Assembly: GCF_007859915.1 (NCBI RefSeq) | Contig: NZ_SJPM01000001.1 | Span: 1,271,086-1,335,085 of the forward strand | Length of the DNA: 64,000 nucleotides | From: Neorhodopirellula pilleata | Lineage (GTDB): Bacteria; Planctomycetota; Planctomycetia; Pirellulales; Pirellulaceae | Direction: 5' to 3' | Shown here: positions 1 through 9,506 of the stretch, piece by piece | Numbering within the stretch: position 1 is the first letter of the stretch | How the letters are laid out: the number at the start of each line of letters is the position of its first letter | Made by a program: the position numbers and the translations under genes | The notes under the pieces: model-generated | Told to the model about the DNA's origin: nothing | What the model saw: only the letters and a program-made list of their open reading frames with translations | The model's database searches: none

Positions 1-213
1 TTCCAGTAGCAACGACTGTCGCAGCAGTTTATCGGCCTCGTCCCACTGTTGTCGCGAGATCGCCAACTGAGCTTGGTTAAGCGGATCGGACCGGTTCGGT
101 TTCGCCGTAACCTGTTCATCGATATCGACACGGGATGAGCAACCGCCCCAAAGAATGATCGCTAAGGAACATCCGACCACACATTTAAATCGCAAGCGTT
201 CCGGCAAAACCAT
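1..213 (-). CDS. N-terminal part of a TPR-type lipoprotein (cut by window edge)
   Basis: The minus strand reads from an ATG at 211-213 to the window edge without a stop (71 codons). The N-terminus has basic residues (LPERLRFK), a hydrophobic stretch and a lipobox-like WGGC, so it should be exported and lipidated. The visible mature part (LAISRQQWDEADKLLRQSLLLE) looks like the first helix pair of a tetratricopeptide repeat. Such lipoproteins in planctomycetes often continue into FG-GAP/ASPIC domains, as in the gene at 2194-4875, but that part lies outside the window. Lipoprotein call fairly sure; TPR call moderate. Confidence 0.6.
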   Translation of the reverse strand, partial: MVLPERLRFKCVVGCSLAIILWGGCSSRVDIDEQVTAKPNRSDPLNQAQLAISRQQWDEADKLLRQSLLLE

Positions 214-609
214 TAAGAATGAACCAACAGTGTCAAGAAATCGGGAGGATCAATTTGTTCGCAAAATAACAGTTTTTTTGCGTTTTATCCGATTCATCCA
301 AGATGACTTTTCGAGAAACATATTGCAACGTGAATGTATGCCCCGGTGAGGTACGCCTAACATCGACGACAGTTCCCTCAACTCCTGGGGATTTCGCAAA
401 TCAGCATTTGTTTTGCGTGAATTCACATGACACATCTGAATACTTGCGACGATAGTAGGGGTTGGCTATGAGCCTTTGACCGAGCATGACGCTTGATCCA
501 GCCCCGTTCGCGGCAAAACCGGACGGTTCACGCAGCGACCTGGTCCCGCGTCGTTTCAACCCTGTGCCCATCCCCCTTTTTCCTATTCTGATTGCTTTGG
601 AGATTCGTA
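214..609. other. Intergenic region between divergent genes
   Basis: About 395 bases between the divergent lipoprotein and DUF1559 genes. It must hold both promoters. I see AT-rich stretches around 190-320 but no convincing RNA gene, repeat or small gene. A GGAG at 599-602 serves as ribosome binding site for the gene starting at 610. Confidence 0.5.
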
Positions 610-1790
610 ATGAAGAATGATACACCGAGACGACTCGGCTTCACCTTGGTGGAGTTGCTAGTCGTGATTGCCATTATTGGCGTTTTGGTTGGGCTATTGT
701 TGCCCGCCGTCCAGGCGGCTCGTGAGGCCGCCCGACGCATGAGCTGCAGCAACAATTTCCACCAGTTGGGCTTGGACTGCACAACTATCACGCTGCTTAC
801 GACAAGCTACCGATGAGTTATGGCGGAACTTGGCACTCTGCGGGTGGCAACGACGACACATCTAACCGAGGTCGCTTGAGCTTTTTGGTCGGCACTCTGC
901 CGTTCGTCGAGCAACAAGCTCTTTGGGAATTGATCTCCAACCCATATCAAGTTCCTAATTCCAGCCCGGTACGAAGATACCCGGCGATGGGGCCGGTTCC
1001 ATTCCGTAGCGATTACGCGGCGTGGATCACTCAGGTTCCTGCTTTCCGTTGCCCGAGCGATCCGTCGGTGCCCGCGCAAGGCTTGCCCGGCTACACCAAT
1101 TATGCCGCATCCCATGGCGATTGTTTTTGGGAACAAACCGAAATCGGTATTCATGAGGACGGCACACGTGAAACCGATCCCGGCTGGGGAGAAGTCAATT
1201 CCAAGAAATACGCCCGAGGTGCCTTCAAGGCCCGGCACTTCACCGGGTTCCGAGACTTCCTTGACGGAACGGCGAACTCCATCATGGCCGGCGAAATCGT
1301 CGTCGACTCGGGCGAGAAAGAAATCGTTGGTACGGCATTGCGAGCCGACAACGCGGTCGCCAATACAGCCCCGATCGCATGGGCGACCCAAGCGGTCGGC
1401 GGAGGTCAAGTCGATCCCAATCGTCCCCAGTTCTACACCGTACGACACGGTGAATTCAATCCGGACGATCGAGGTCGTGGTCGCCAGTGGGCCAACGGCC
1501 GTGAGATGTTTACTCGTTTCCACACGATTCGCCCACCAAATAGTTACAACGTGATGCGCTGGTGGGACAACAACGGCATGTGGGGTGCCTCGAGTCGTCA
1601 CCAAGGCGGTGCTCACGTCTTGATGGGCGACGGAGCGGTTAAGTTCATCACCGACTCGATCGATACCGGCAACCAAAACGCACTACCGCTGATGGATGGC
1701 GGACGCGGTTTGGGTGAAGAAAGCCCGTATGGCGTTTGGGGTGCGGCGGGAACGATCGCCAGTAAAGAAACGCTTAGCTTAGATAACTAA
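610..1790 (+). pseudogene. DUF1559 pseudopilin-like protein, interrupted by a one-base frameshift
   Basis: A prepilin-type N-terminus ([19 protein letters not shown]) followed by [20 protein letters not shown] is the hallmark of the DUF1559 (SBP_bac_10) family, which is greatly expanded in planctomycetes and presumed exported and pilin-like. The body continues in the next frame from about 775 to 1790 and ends with the family's C-terminal block GAHVLMGDGAVKFI. Restoring one base near 774-776 gives the expected [21 protein letters not shown] join. ATG 610 is preferred over ATG 592 because GGAG lies at 599-602. Either a recent inactivation or a sequencing error; every other part looks intact. 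Confidence 0.85.
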
Positions 1791-1809
1791 GATCCCTTGT
1801 TGAACGTTC

Positions 1810-1838
1810 GCTGATCAAGGCGTCTTGCCTTGATCAGC
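1810..1838 (+). terminator. Perfect 12-bp hairpin between the DUF1559 gene and the small lipoprotein gene
   Basis: GCTGATCAAGGC (1810-1821) and GCCTTGATCAGC (1827-1838) form a perfect stem with a 5-base loop, 19 bases after the DUF1559 stop. No strong T-run follows, so it may be a 3'-end stabiliser or a weak attenuator before the next gene rather than a classical terminator. Confidence 0.5.
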
Positions 1839-1889
1839 TTCAATGGTCAATACCTTACCTTCCTACTTTCGATACGAAAACACGAACTG

Positions 1890-2075
1890 ATGTTGAAAAA
1901 TAGTTTGATTTACGGATGCCTTGTCGCCGCGTTGTGTTGCTTCACGGTCGGCTGCGGTGGTGATACAACCACCAAAATCGCCGAACCTGTGCAGAAAACA
2001 CAAGCAGAACTTGATGCCGAGTCGGCCCAAAATGCGCCTTCTCAAGACACCAAGTCTCAACGCCCGGGTGCATGA
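1890..2075 (+). CDS. Small lipoprotein following the DUF1559 gene
   Basis: A 61-residue protein starting at ATG 1890 (MLKNSLIYG). It has a short hydrophobic signal ending in a lipobox-like VGCGGD, then a polar, Gln/Ala/Asp-rich tail with no recognisable domain. A small lipoprotein behind a DUF1559 gene is a recurring planctomycete arrangement; its job is unknown. An upstream in-frame start at 1830 would put 20 residues before the signal peptide and is less likely. The stop overlaps ATG 2072 (ATGA), which starts the next lipoprotein signal, suggesting translational coupling. Confidence 0.65.
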   Translation: MLKNSLIYGCLVAALCCFTVGCGGDTTTKIAEPVQKTQAELDAESAQNAPSQDTKSQRPGA

Positions 2076-4875
2076 CGCAATCCATTGCTTTATCCCGGCG
2101 GTGGCAGTTCATCGCCGGGATATCTTTTTGCTTGATCTCCTGTCTCGGTTGCGACTCGTCTCGTGTCGCCTCGCCTCGCCGCCGTCAACCCAAATGGCTC
2201 AGTCGTCCCGGTTGAATTCCCCGGAGACAAGACTGGCCTTGCGGCCGACCTCTTCGCCAAATGATGCAGTTGCCTCATATCAGCAACGGCTTCGAGACAA
2301 TCCCGGATCGGTGCCTCTGCACCGAGATTATGCGCACTTGCTCAATGAGCTGGGACGACGCCATGAAGCGGCGCAGCATATTCGTGTGCTCTGTAAGATC
2401 GGCGATGTTCGAGAGGAAGAATTGCACTCGTTGATGGTGCTTAGCGATGCCGGCACTGATAGGCCGTTGGACCGCGGTGGCCGTGCACGCGAACGTTTTA
2501 CCGCCAACGATTATCAAACTGCCATGCGAGAACTAGACTCGCAGTGTGACGGGGCTCCCGAAACAGATCGGACGGACAGCAGTGAGGTGTTGTCTTTCGC
2601 GATGCAGGCGTTACGAGGCCGATGCATATCGGAACTCGGCGACCACGAGAGTTGGCTTCATTGGATATCCCAGGACGACGGAGACCCCGAGGCATTTACC
2701 AACCGTTGGGCGTTCGCCGAGTCTTGGGCTGCGGTAGGAACTTGGCTGGTCAACGAACAGCGATTCGACGAAGCGGTCGCCCCGTTAGCCGAGGCGATCA
2801 AACTGGATCCGACTGACGTGCGGAGCTATCGCAGGATGCGGCAATGCCTACGAGCACTTCAACTTGTAGATACCGCCGTGCAATGGGACGAGCGATTCAA
2901 CACATTGCGGTCGATCACTTTGGCGAGCAACGAACTCGGATCAACCCATAAAGGTGACCCCGCGAGATACCGAGTCGTCGTCGAAGGCTTGACAAAACTC
3001 GGTCGATCGCTCGAAGCGGTATTGTGGACGGCAATTTCGCTTTCTCACCAATCACGATCGACGGAGGGCCTCGACCAAGCTGCCGCTCAGCGGGAAATGG
3101 ATCAATTGAATCGGACCAGAATCGAACTCGTCAAGTCGGGCGATGCTTTTCCGAGTGCATCAACGCGATTGGCAGGACTTGAATTGGAAGCCTTTCCTCG
3201 ATTTGATTTGACCGCTCAACGTAAACGGTGGCTGGCGGGGGCGAAACTGATCGGATCTTCCCCACATCGCCCGAGCCAAGAAGAATCATTTCCAACCCCG
3301 CCTTCGCCGATGCCGATTTTCCGAGACGTGGCCGCTCAGGTGGGCCTGCACCACACCTACCAAGTGGCCTCCAAGCCGCAGGATGCGGGTTTCATGATCT
3401 ATCAAACCTTTGGTGGCGGCGTCGCCGTGTTGGATTATGACATGGACGGCTGGTGCGATCTTTACCTCGCCCAAGGTGGATCTGACTTTCCGGAGTTTGT
3501 TGGATCGACGAGCGATCAACTACATCGTCATGTTGACGGACACTTGTTCGACGCGACGATTGCCGCCGGCGTTCTTGACTATCGCTATACGATTGGCGTC
3601 ACGTCAGGCGATTGGAATCAAGATGGCTTCGCCGATCTCGCGGTCGCACACTTAGGGGCCAATGCACTTCTGATCAATAATGGTGATGGAACTTTCCGGT
3701 CCGAACCGACGGACTCTTTCAACGATCGCACGTTGGTCAGCACCTCGATCGCGATGGCGGATCTTGATGGAGATCATTTGCCAGATATCTATGAAATGAA
3801 CTATGTGCATGACTCCACCATCAATAGAAAGCCATCAGTCGATGACGAAGGTATTTTTGAGATGGTCGCGGTAGCCGACTACCGTCCCGCGATGGATCGG
3901 CTACTGTTCAATGACGGTCGTGGCGAACGTTTTGTAAGACCGATTAGCGAATCGAATGATGATCGCAGTACCGGACTGTGCGTTTTGATCGCGAATTTCG
4001 ATACGCATCTCGGCAACGAGGTCTATGTCGGAAACGACGTCCGCCCCAATCAACTTTGGAATCGCCAGCAGAACGGCCAATGGATTGATTCAGCACCACT
4101 GACCGGCGTGGCATTGGGATTCGATGGTTTGCGTACCGCATCGATGGGTATCGCCGCTGCGGACTTTGATCAATCGGGTTCCTTCGACCTTCATGTGACC
4201 AACTTCGAAGCGATGCCGTCTCGGTTTTATGTCAGCCGCGGATCGACATTCCAAGATCGAGCCATTTCGTGGAATTTGAATCGTTCGACCACGCCACTCA
4301 TGGGGTTTGGCACGCAATCACTGGATCACGAAAACGACGGGCGGCCGGATTTGATCGTGACAAACGGGCACATCGAAAACATCCCTCTGGATACATCCCC
4401 GTTCCAGCAACCCATGCAATTGTTCCTCAACCGTGGCGATCATTTTGAGCTCCTAGAAAACGCAGACGCCGATCACTACAGCGGCTCGAAACACGTGGGA
4501 AGGTCGATTGCTCGACTGGATTTCAATCGTGACGGAAGATCAGACTGCATCGTCACACATCTTGGCGAACCGACGGCGTTGCTGATCAACCAGAGCGAAT
4601 CTGCCTTCCACTGGGCCGAATTTCAGTTGGTCGGTATACGTTGCGAGCGAGATGCGATTGGTGCCAAAGTCGACGTACGCAGCGGTGCAAAGCGTTGGAC
4701 GAACTGGCTCTTCGGTGGTGACGGCTACCTATGCAAAAATGAACAAGTCGTTCCGTTCGGGCTGGGCGACGCATCATCGATCGACTCAGTCACAATTACT
4801 TGGCCCGACGGGATAGAGCAAGTGATTCTTTCGCCACAAATCGACCGACGTCACATAGTAATTCAAGGGATGTAG
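2072..4875 (+). pseudogene. TPR / FG-GAP / ASPIC-UnbV lipoprotein, signal peptide separated from body by a frameshift
   Basis: The body, in frame from at least ATG 2194 to 4875, carries TPR-like segments (NELGRRHEAAQHIRVL; NEQRFDEAVAPLAEAIKLDP), then FG-GAP/VCBS repeats (VLDYDMDGWCDLYLA, DWNQDGFADLAVAH, DLDGDHLPDIYEM), and a C-terminal ASPIC/UnbV domain (IGAKVDVRSG, LFGGDGYLCKNE, VTITWPDG). This is the CRTAC1-like family of secreted putative calcium-binding beta-propellers. The only good signal peptide begins at ATG 2072, coupled by ATGA to the upstream gene. It reads MTQSIALSRRWQF and ends in the lipobox LISCLGC, but that frame stops at 2213-2215. A frameshift between about 2140 and 2212 therefore separates signal and body. 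If translated only from 2194 the protein would not be exported. Confidence 0.75.
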
Positions 4876-4931
4876 ACCGCGTATTCGGTTGGTTCGGGAA
4901 TCAATGCTTGAAATCGATGCTAGAGCGAGTC

Positions 4932-6080
4932 TCAACGCTGTTTGCGGTATTTGCCTGGCGGAATTCCTTTGGCTCGACGAAACGCCACGCTCATGTATTC
5001 CTCACTTTGGAACCCGGTTCGCAGTGCGATCTGGGCGAGCGATAGATCGGTCGTATTGAGCAAATCGCAGATTCGGTTAATGCGGCGGCGGATGATTTCC
5101 TGATAAATCGTTCGTCCTACGGTTTGGCGAAACCGTGACTCTAAGGTTCGCCTTGATAGTGGCACGACCTTCAACACGTCTTCGACATTGATGCCTTCGC
5201 AATGGTGGTCTCGAATGAATCTCAAGGCATCAGCAATGTCGGCGTCTTGAACGGCGACAATGTCGGTCGACTGCCGCGTGACAACGCCAAGCGGTTCGAT
5301 GAAAATCCCCAGCGGATCGACCGTGCCGCCGTTCATCAAGGTATCGAGTGCTTGAGCGGCTTCAAACCCGATCCGCTTGGCCGCCGGTATGACACTCGAT
5401 AACGGGGGCGTACACAGGTCACAGAGCACTTCATCGTTGTCGACGCCCAACAATGCAAGCTGCTCGGGAACTTTGATCCCGACGTCTCGGCACGCTTCCA
5501 AAATCTGTTGAGCTTTGAAGTCATAACATGCCAACAGCGCGGTTCCCGGCGGCAGCGTCTTAAGCCAACGCCCCAATTGCTTTTTCTCCTGCGCGATCGT
5601 TCTTGGGACGGTCTTGGTGCCGGTGTTCGGATAAACGTCAACGGTGAAGCCGGCTTGCTCGACGAAGTGGACAAACCCTTCCTGACGCAGTTGGGACCAT
5701 CGATACATCGGCTCGCCGCAGAACGCAAAGTGCTCGAATCCCCGCTCGCTCAAGTGCTCAAACGCCGCTTGACCGATTCCCATCTCGTCGATCTCGATCC
5801 AGGGTACTTCCGGCATCAACCGAGCCGCACTGACGTCGACGATCGGAATGTTCTTCGTCTTCAATACTTTGACCATGGATTCATTTTCAATCCTCGCGAT
5901 CACACCGTCACCCTTCCAAGTTTTCAACCAGGGTGGTGGCCCCGCGTTGCGTTCCTGTTCAGGTAGCGAAATCTGCCACAGTTCATTTTGGTGCATGTAG
6001 GAGGCGATGCCTTGCAACAATCCTCTCGAGTAAGAATTGGAGGTCTCGACCAGCAACGCGACGCTTCGACTCGGTTTCAT
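4932..6080 (-). CDS. XylR-like transcriptional regulator (LacI-type sensor plus AraC-type DNA-binding domain)
   Basis: 382 residues, the usual XylR length. Residues about 5-270 form a periplasmic-binding-protein-like ligand domain (VALLVETSNSYSRGLLQGIASY; LLGVDNDEVLCDLCTPPLSSV), as in LacI regulators and the E. coli xylose regulator XylR. Residues about 280-380 carry two AraC helix-turn-helices (INVEDVLKVVPLSRRTLESRF; LSLAQIALRTGFQSEEYMSVAF). It likely senses a sugar and activates or represses nearby catabolic genes. It is divergent from the propeller-protein operon starting near 6262, sharing about 180 bp, which makes that operon a candidate target. The ligand is unknown. ATG start at 6080. 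Confidence 0.88.
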   Translation of the reverse strand: MKPSRSVALLVETSNSYSRGLLQGIASYMHQNELWQISLPEQERNAGPPPWLKTWKGDGVIARIENESMVKVLKTKNIPIVDVSAARLMPEVPWIEIDEMGIGQAAFEHLSERGFEHFAFCGEPMYRWSQLRQEGFVHFVEQAGFTVDVYPNTGTKTVPRTIAQEKKQLGRWLKTLPPGTALLACYDFKAQQILEACRDVGIKVPEQLALLGVDNDEVLCDLCTPPLSSVIPAAKRIGFEAAQALDTLMNGGTVDPLGIFIEPLGVVTRQSTDIVAVQDADIADALRFIRDHHCEGINVEDVLKVVPLSRRTLESRFRQTVGRTIYQEIIRRRINRICDLLNTTDLSLAQIALRTGFQSEEYMSVAFRRAKGIPPGKYRKQR

Positions 6081-6261
6081 AGAAGGGTTCAGGTTGTGAT
6101 TCCGGCGTAAAAATGGAACAATGGTGCGTTCCCCAGACGCCAGCCTAACCTAAAATCGCATGAATGATGCGCGGTTTTACATAGTTTGACGATCTGGCGT
6201 GTTTAGAATCGTCAAAATTGGTTCGGACAATCTGATTGATCCGGTTTGCTTCGGAGTTCGC

Positions 6262-7611
6262 TTGAACGCTTCCCTCTTGCTCTTGATCGCCTTGTCGGGA
6301 GTTCTTCCCACCCCAACCTTTCGGGTCGAGGTGGTCGATGATTCCAACGGTTGGCCGGTGCCATTGGTTGAACTGGAAACGACGCATCACCTTCGATACG
6401 TCTCGGACAATGCCGGGGTGATCACGATCGACGCTCCCGAGTTATTCGGTGTTTCGACTTGGTTTCATGTCCGCGGTCATGGCTATGGTGTCGACGCCGA
6501 TGGGTTCGGCTATCAGGGGGTGCGACTGAAGCCAACCGCTGGCGAATCAATCACCGTTCGTGTTAAGCGAAAGCTGCCCGCGAAGCGAATCGGTCGACTG
6601 ACCGGCGGCGGTTTGTTTGCCGAAAGCCAAAAACTCGGTGAACGATCGGATTGGAGGGAACAACGAATCTTTGGATGCGACAGCGTTCAGAACGCAGTGC
6701 TGAACGAACGTTTGTTTTGGATTTGGGGCGACACCACGCTCGCGAATTATCCGCTCGGACGTTTTCACTCGATCGGCGCCACCACCCCGCGGCAACCACT
6801 TTCCTCTCTTCATCCGCCGCTATCGCTACGCTACAACTACTTCACCGATGCAGACGGGGTGCCGGATAACCTCGCCAAACTGGCCGGCAGTGGACCTACA
6901 TGGTTGTTCGGATTGGTCACGCTGCCCGACGACCAACAGCAAGATCAGATGGGGGCAACCTATTCCAAAATCAAAGACGGTTTGACGGAGTACGAAAAAG
7001 GCCTTTGTATTTGGAATCAAGACGCCCGGCGATTTGATCCCTTGAAAGTGGTTTGGCGGCAATCCGAATTGCAATCGAGGCCTCCGCCGATGCCTCACGG
7101 CCATGCGATCCTTTGGACCGATCCCGAAGGAATCCGATGGGCATTATTCGGCGATCCTTTCCCGAGCATTCGCTGTCGTGCGACGTGGGAGGATTGGTCC
7201 TCACCTGAGCGTTGGCAACCGGTCGCAGCTCCGCCGGCAATTACCGCGAAGGATTCCGGCACCACCGTGGTTCCTCACCGGGGCGCGATCGCTTGGAACG
7301 ACTACCGAGGTCGATGGGTTGCCGTCTTTACGCAAAAAGACGGCGATTCGTCTTCGCTCGGTGAGATCTGGTACACCGAATCCTCTTCCCCGTTGGGGCC
7401 GTGGTCGTCGGCAATCAAAATCGTAACGCATGATCGCTACACGTTCTACAATCCACAACTGCATCCGGATTGGGTCCCCGATGGATCACCGATCTTATTG
7501 TTCGAAGGTACGTACACGAACACGTTCTCGGGCAATCCTACGGCCACGCCGCGTTACGATTACAACCAAATCCTCTATCGTCTCGATTTGGACGAACTTT
7601 CCCGCGACTGA
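6262..7611 (+). CDS. Secreted beta-propeller-like protein of unknown function
   Basis: I prefer TTG 6262, because GGAG at 6253-6256 sits 5 bases upstream and the product then starts directly with a signal peptide (LNASLLLLIALSGV). A GTG at 6199 in the same frame would add 21 residues without a binding site. The mature protein has a carboxypeptidase-regulatory-like beta-sandwich (about residues 20-95: VVDDSNGWPVPLVELE) and then Trp-rich repeats (VLNERLFWIWGDT, HGHAILWTDPEGIRWALFGD, AIAWNDYRGRWVAVF) that resemble five-bladed propellers of the DUF4185/GH43-like type. It may bind or cleave a glycan, but I see no certain catalytic residues. Three bases separate it from the next gene. Confidence 0.65.
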   Translation: MNASLLLLIALSGVLPTPTFRVEVVDDSNGWPVPLVELETTHHLRYVSDNAGVITIDAPELFGVSTWFHVRGHGYGVDADGFGYQGVRLKPTAGESITVRVKRKLPAKRIGRLTGGGLFAESQKLGERSDWREQRIFGCDSVQNAVLNERLFWIWGDTTLANYPLGRFHSIGATTPRQPLSSLHPPLSLRYNYFTDADGVPDNLAKLAGSGPTWLFGLVTLPDDQQQDQMGATYSKIKDGLTEYEKGLCIWNQDARRFDPLKVVWRQSELQSRPPPMPHGHAILWTDPEGIRWALFGDPFPSIRCRATWEDWSSPERWQPVAAPPAITAKDSGTTVVPHRGAIAWNDYRGRWVAVFTQKDGDSSSLGEIWYTESSSPLGPWSSAIKIVTHDRYTFYNPQLHPDWVPDGSPILLFEGTYTNTFSGNPTATPRYDYNQILYRLDLDELSRD

Positions 7612-7614
7612 CTC

Positions 7615-9246
7615 ATGGCCTCCAAAATTCTGTTACTTTTGCTCGCGGTGATCGTGTTGATCGGATGCGATTCACAATCTCAATCGGTGTCCGTCGATTC
7701 AGTCCCCATCGCTCGGATTTCGCCGGAAGAATCCATTGACAGTCAAATCGAATCTTTTTGTGGAGCTTGCCACGGGGTTCCTCGGCCGGAGAATTTCCCC
7801 AAAGATCGGTGGGCGGAAGAAATCGAACAAGGCTACCGTCTGTTCTTCAAGTCGGGGCGAACGGATTTACGGCCCGTCCAACCATCTAGCCGCGTTCACG
7901 AGTACTATCGTCAATACGCTCCGGAACGATTGACGATCACCCAAACGCCCCCGTTTTCGTCGCACGATCGATCGTCGGGCGAGCCGACATCCCAGGAATC
8001 GACCGAAGATACGGCGTGGTTTCTGCGTCGTGACTTCCCGATCTTGGTGGAAGACGAACCGCTCTCGATTTCACACATTTGCTGGCTCGGCGATCCAAGC
8101 CAGCAACCATCGTCTGCACCAGATTTCGAATCGATCACGCCGGCAACGAAGGTATCTCATGAACCAGCTTTGCTGGCGTGTGACATGAAACGCGGGCATC
8201 TCGTTCGCGTGAGTCTCGAAGACGGGACTCCGTCACAGACCGAATTCATGGGGCGTTTTCGAAATCTAGCTTTTGCCGAACCGGTCGATTTGGACCAAGA
8301 TGGCCGAGTTGATTATTTGATCGCAGATCTAGGAAGTTTCGTGCCCGGCGATCACTCAAAAGGCAGAGTGTATTGGCTTCACCGCGACGCGGGCGACCAA
8401 TGGGAAAAAACGATCTTACTGCACCGCGTCGGTAGAGTCGCGTCGCTCGAGACCGGGGACTTCGATGCCGATGGTCAGATCGACATTCTCGTTGCCGAAT
8501 TCGGTTGGCGCGAAACTGGGAACCTGCATTGGCTGCGAAACACGACCACCGACGCAGGTGAACCTCGTTTCGATGCCGAGATCATTGACGAACGCTCAGG
8601 TGCCATTCAAATTCAAAAGTGCGATTTGAATGCAGACGGTCAGCTCGACTTCGTCACCGTGCTTACTCAGGAGCATGAATTGGTACTGGCATATCTGAAT
8701 GATGGTCGAGGGCACTTCACTCCACAGACGATCTTCGCGGCCGATTATCCGTCGTATGGCTCAAGCGGGATCGAACAAGTCGACTTCGACGGAGACGGCG
8801 ACCTTGACATCTTGATGACCAACGGCGACGCGTTCGATGATTATATGCTCAAACCCTATTTCTCGATTCAGTGGCTAGAGAATCGCGGCACCTACCCATA
8901 CACCCATCATCACATCGCGGACATGCAGGGTGTCTATCGAGCGTTACCGGGTGATTTCGATGGCGACGGAGACATGGACGTGATTGCGACCGCTCTATTG
9001 CCGAAACGAATCGACAATCCGACCGATTTCCCTCTGCACAGCATTTTGTTGCTGGAACAGGACGGTGTTCAGTTTCACCGGCATGTCTTAGAAACGGCAA
9101 ACTCCAATCATGCTACGCTGGAGGTCGCTGACTTCAATGGCGACGGTCGGCCGGATTTCGCCACCGGTGAATTTTGGCCCGATTCGAAAGAACGAACCCT
9201 TTCAGTCTGGATCAATCGGATGCAAGGTTATCGAACAACGCAATGA
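7615..9246 (+). CDS. FG-GAP/VCBS-repeat lipoprotein with an N-terminal c-type haem motif
   Basis: 543 residues. A lipoprotein signal (LLLLLAVIVLIGC, Cys18) is followed by one CxxCH motif (C49-G-A-C52-H53), the covalent haem attachment signature of cytochrome c, in a short region that also has VPRPENFPKDRW. The rest is a beta-propeller of FG-GAP/VCBS repeats with DxDxDGxxD calcium loops (DLDQDGRVDYLIAD, DFDADGQIDILVAE, DFDGDGDLDILMTN, DFDGDGDMDVIATA, DFNGDGRPDFATGE). It is probably on the outer face of a membrane, with the haem for electron transfer or sensing; the substrate is unknown. It is translationally linked to both neighbours (3-base gap before, ATGA overlap after). Confidence 0.8.
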   Translation: MASKILLLLLAVIVLIGCDSQSQSVSVDSVPIARISPEESIDSQIESFCGACHGVPRPENFPKDRWAEEIEQGYRLFFKSGRTDLRPVQPSSRVHEYYRQYAPERLTITQTPPFSSHDRSSGEPTSQESTEDTAWFLRRDFPILVEDEPLSISHICWLGDPSQQPSSAPDFESITPATKVSHEPALLACDMKRGHLVRVSLEDGTPSQTEFMGRFRNLAFAEPVDLDQDGRVDYLIADLGSFVPGDHSKGRVYWLHRDAGDQWEKTILLHRVGRVASLETGDFDADGQIDILVAEFGWRETGNLHWLRNTTTDAGEPRFDAEIIDERSGAIQIQKCDLNADGQLDFVTVLTQEHELVLAYLNDGRGHFTPQTIFAADYPSYGSSGIEQVDFDGDGDLDILMTNGDAFDDYMLKPYFSIQWLENRGTYPYTHHHIADMQGVYRALPGDFDGDGDMDVIATALLPKRIDNPTDFPLHSILLLEQDGVQFHRHVLETANSNHATLEVADFNGDGRPDFATGEFWPDSKERTLSVWINRMQGYRTTQ

Positions 9247-9506
9247 ACCCGAACCTTCGCACCGGCATTATTTGGATCGTTGCGGCGACCGCGATTTTCG
9301 CCGTCGCGCTCGCTTGCTTTTGCATCGCGTTAGGGTTGGATTTCAAGAACGAAGGCTGGCAAAGCAGCGGCGGCTTTGAAAATAGCAACGCGGAGGCCGT
9401 TTGGAGTCGTCCGCTGGTCATCGGCTCGACGATCGGATTTCTGCTCTCGATTGTGATTTTCTTCGTGGGCGTCCAGCGAGTCTCGCAAAGCTCCTCGGTC
9501 GACTGA
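9243..9506 (+). CDS. Small two-helix membrane protein
   Basis: 87 residues from ATG 9243, which overlaps the upstream stop (ATGA). Two hydrophobic segments at about residues 6-31 (TGIIWIVAATAIFAVALACF) and 59-80 (VIGSTIGFLLSIVIFFVGV) are linked by a polar loop rich in Gly/Ser/Glu. No known domain recognised. It is the last gene of the three-gene operon, so it may anchor or assist the haem lipoprotein. Its 3' 177 bases overlap the 3' end of the convergent YfhO-like gene. Confidence 0.6.
   Translation: MNPNLRTGIIWIVAATAIFAVALACFCIALGLDFKNEGWQSSGGFENSNAEAVWSRPLVIGSTIGFLLSIVIFFVGVQRVSQSSSVD

Noticed and set aside
807..1676. Long open frame on the minus strand (289 codons)
   Set aside because: It lies antisense to the conserved DUF1559 body and has no recognisable domain; the opposite strand explains the sequence.
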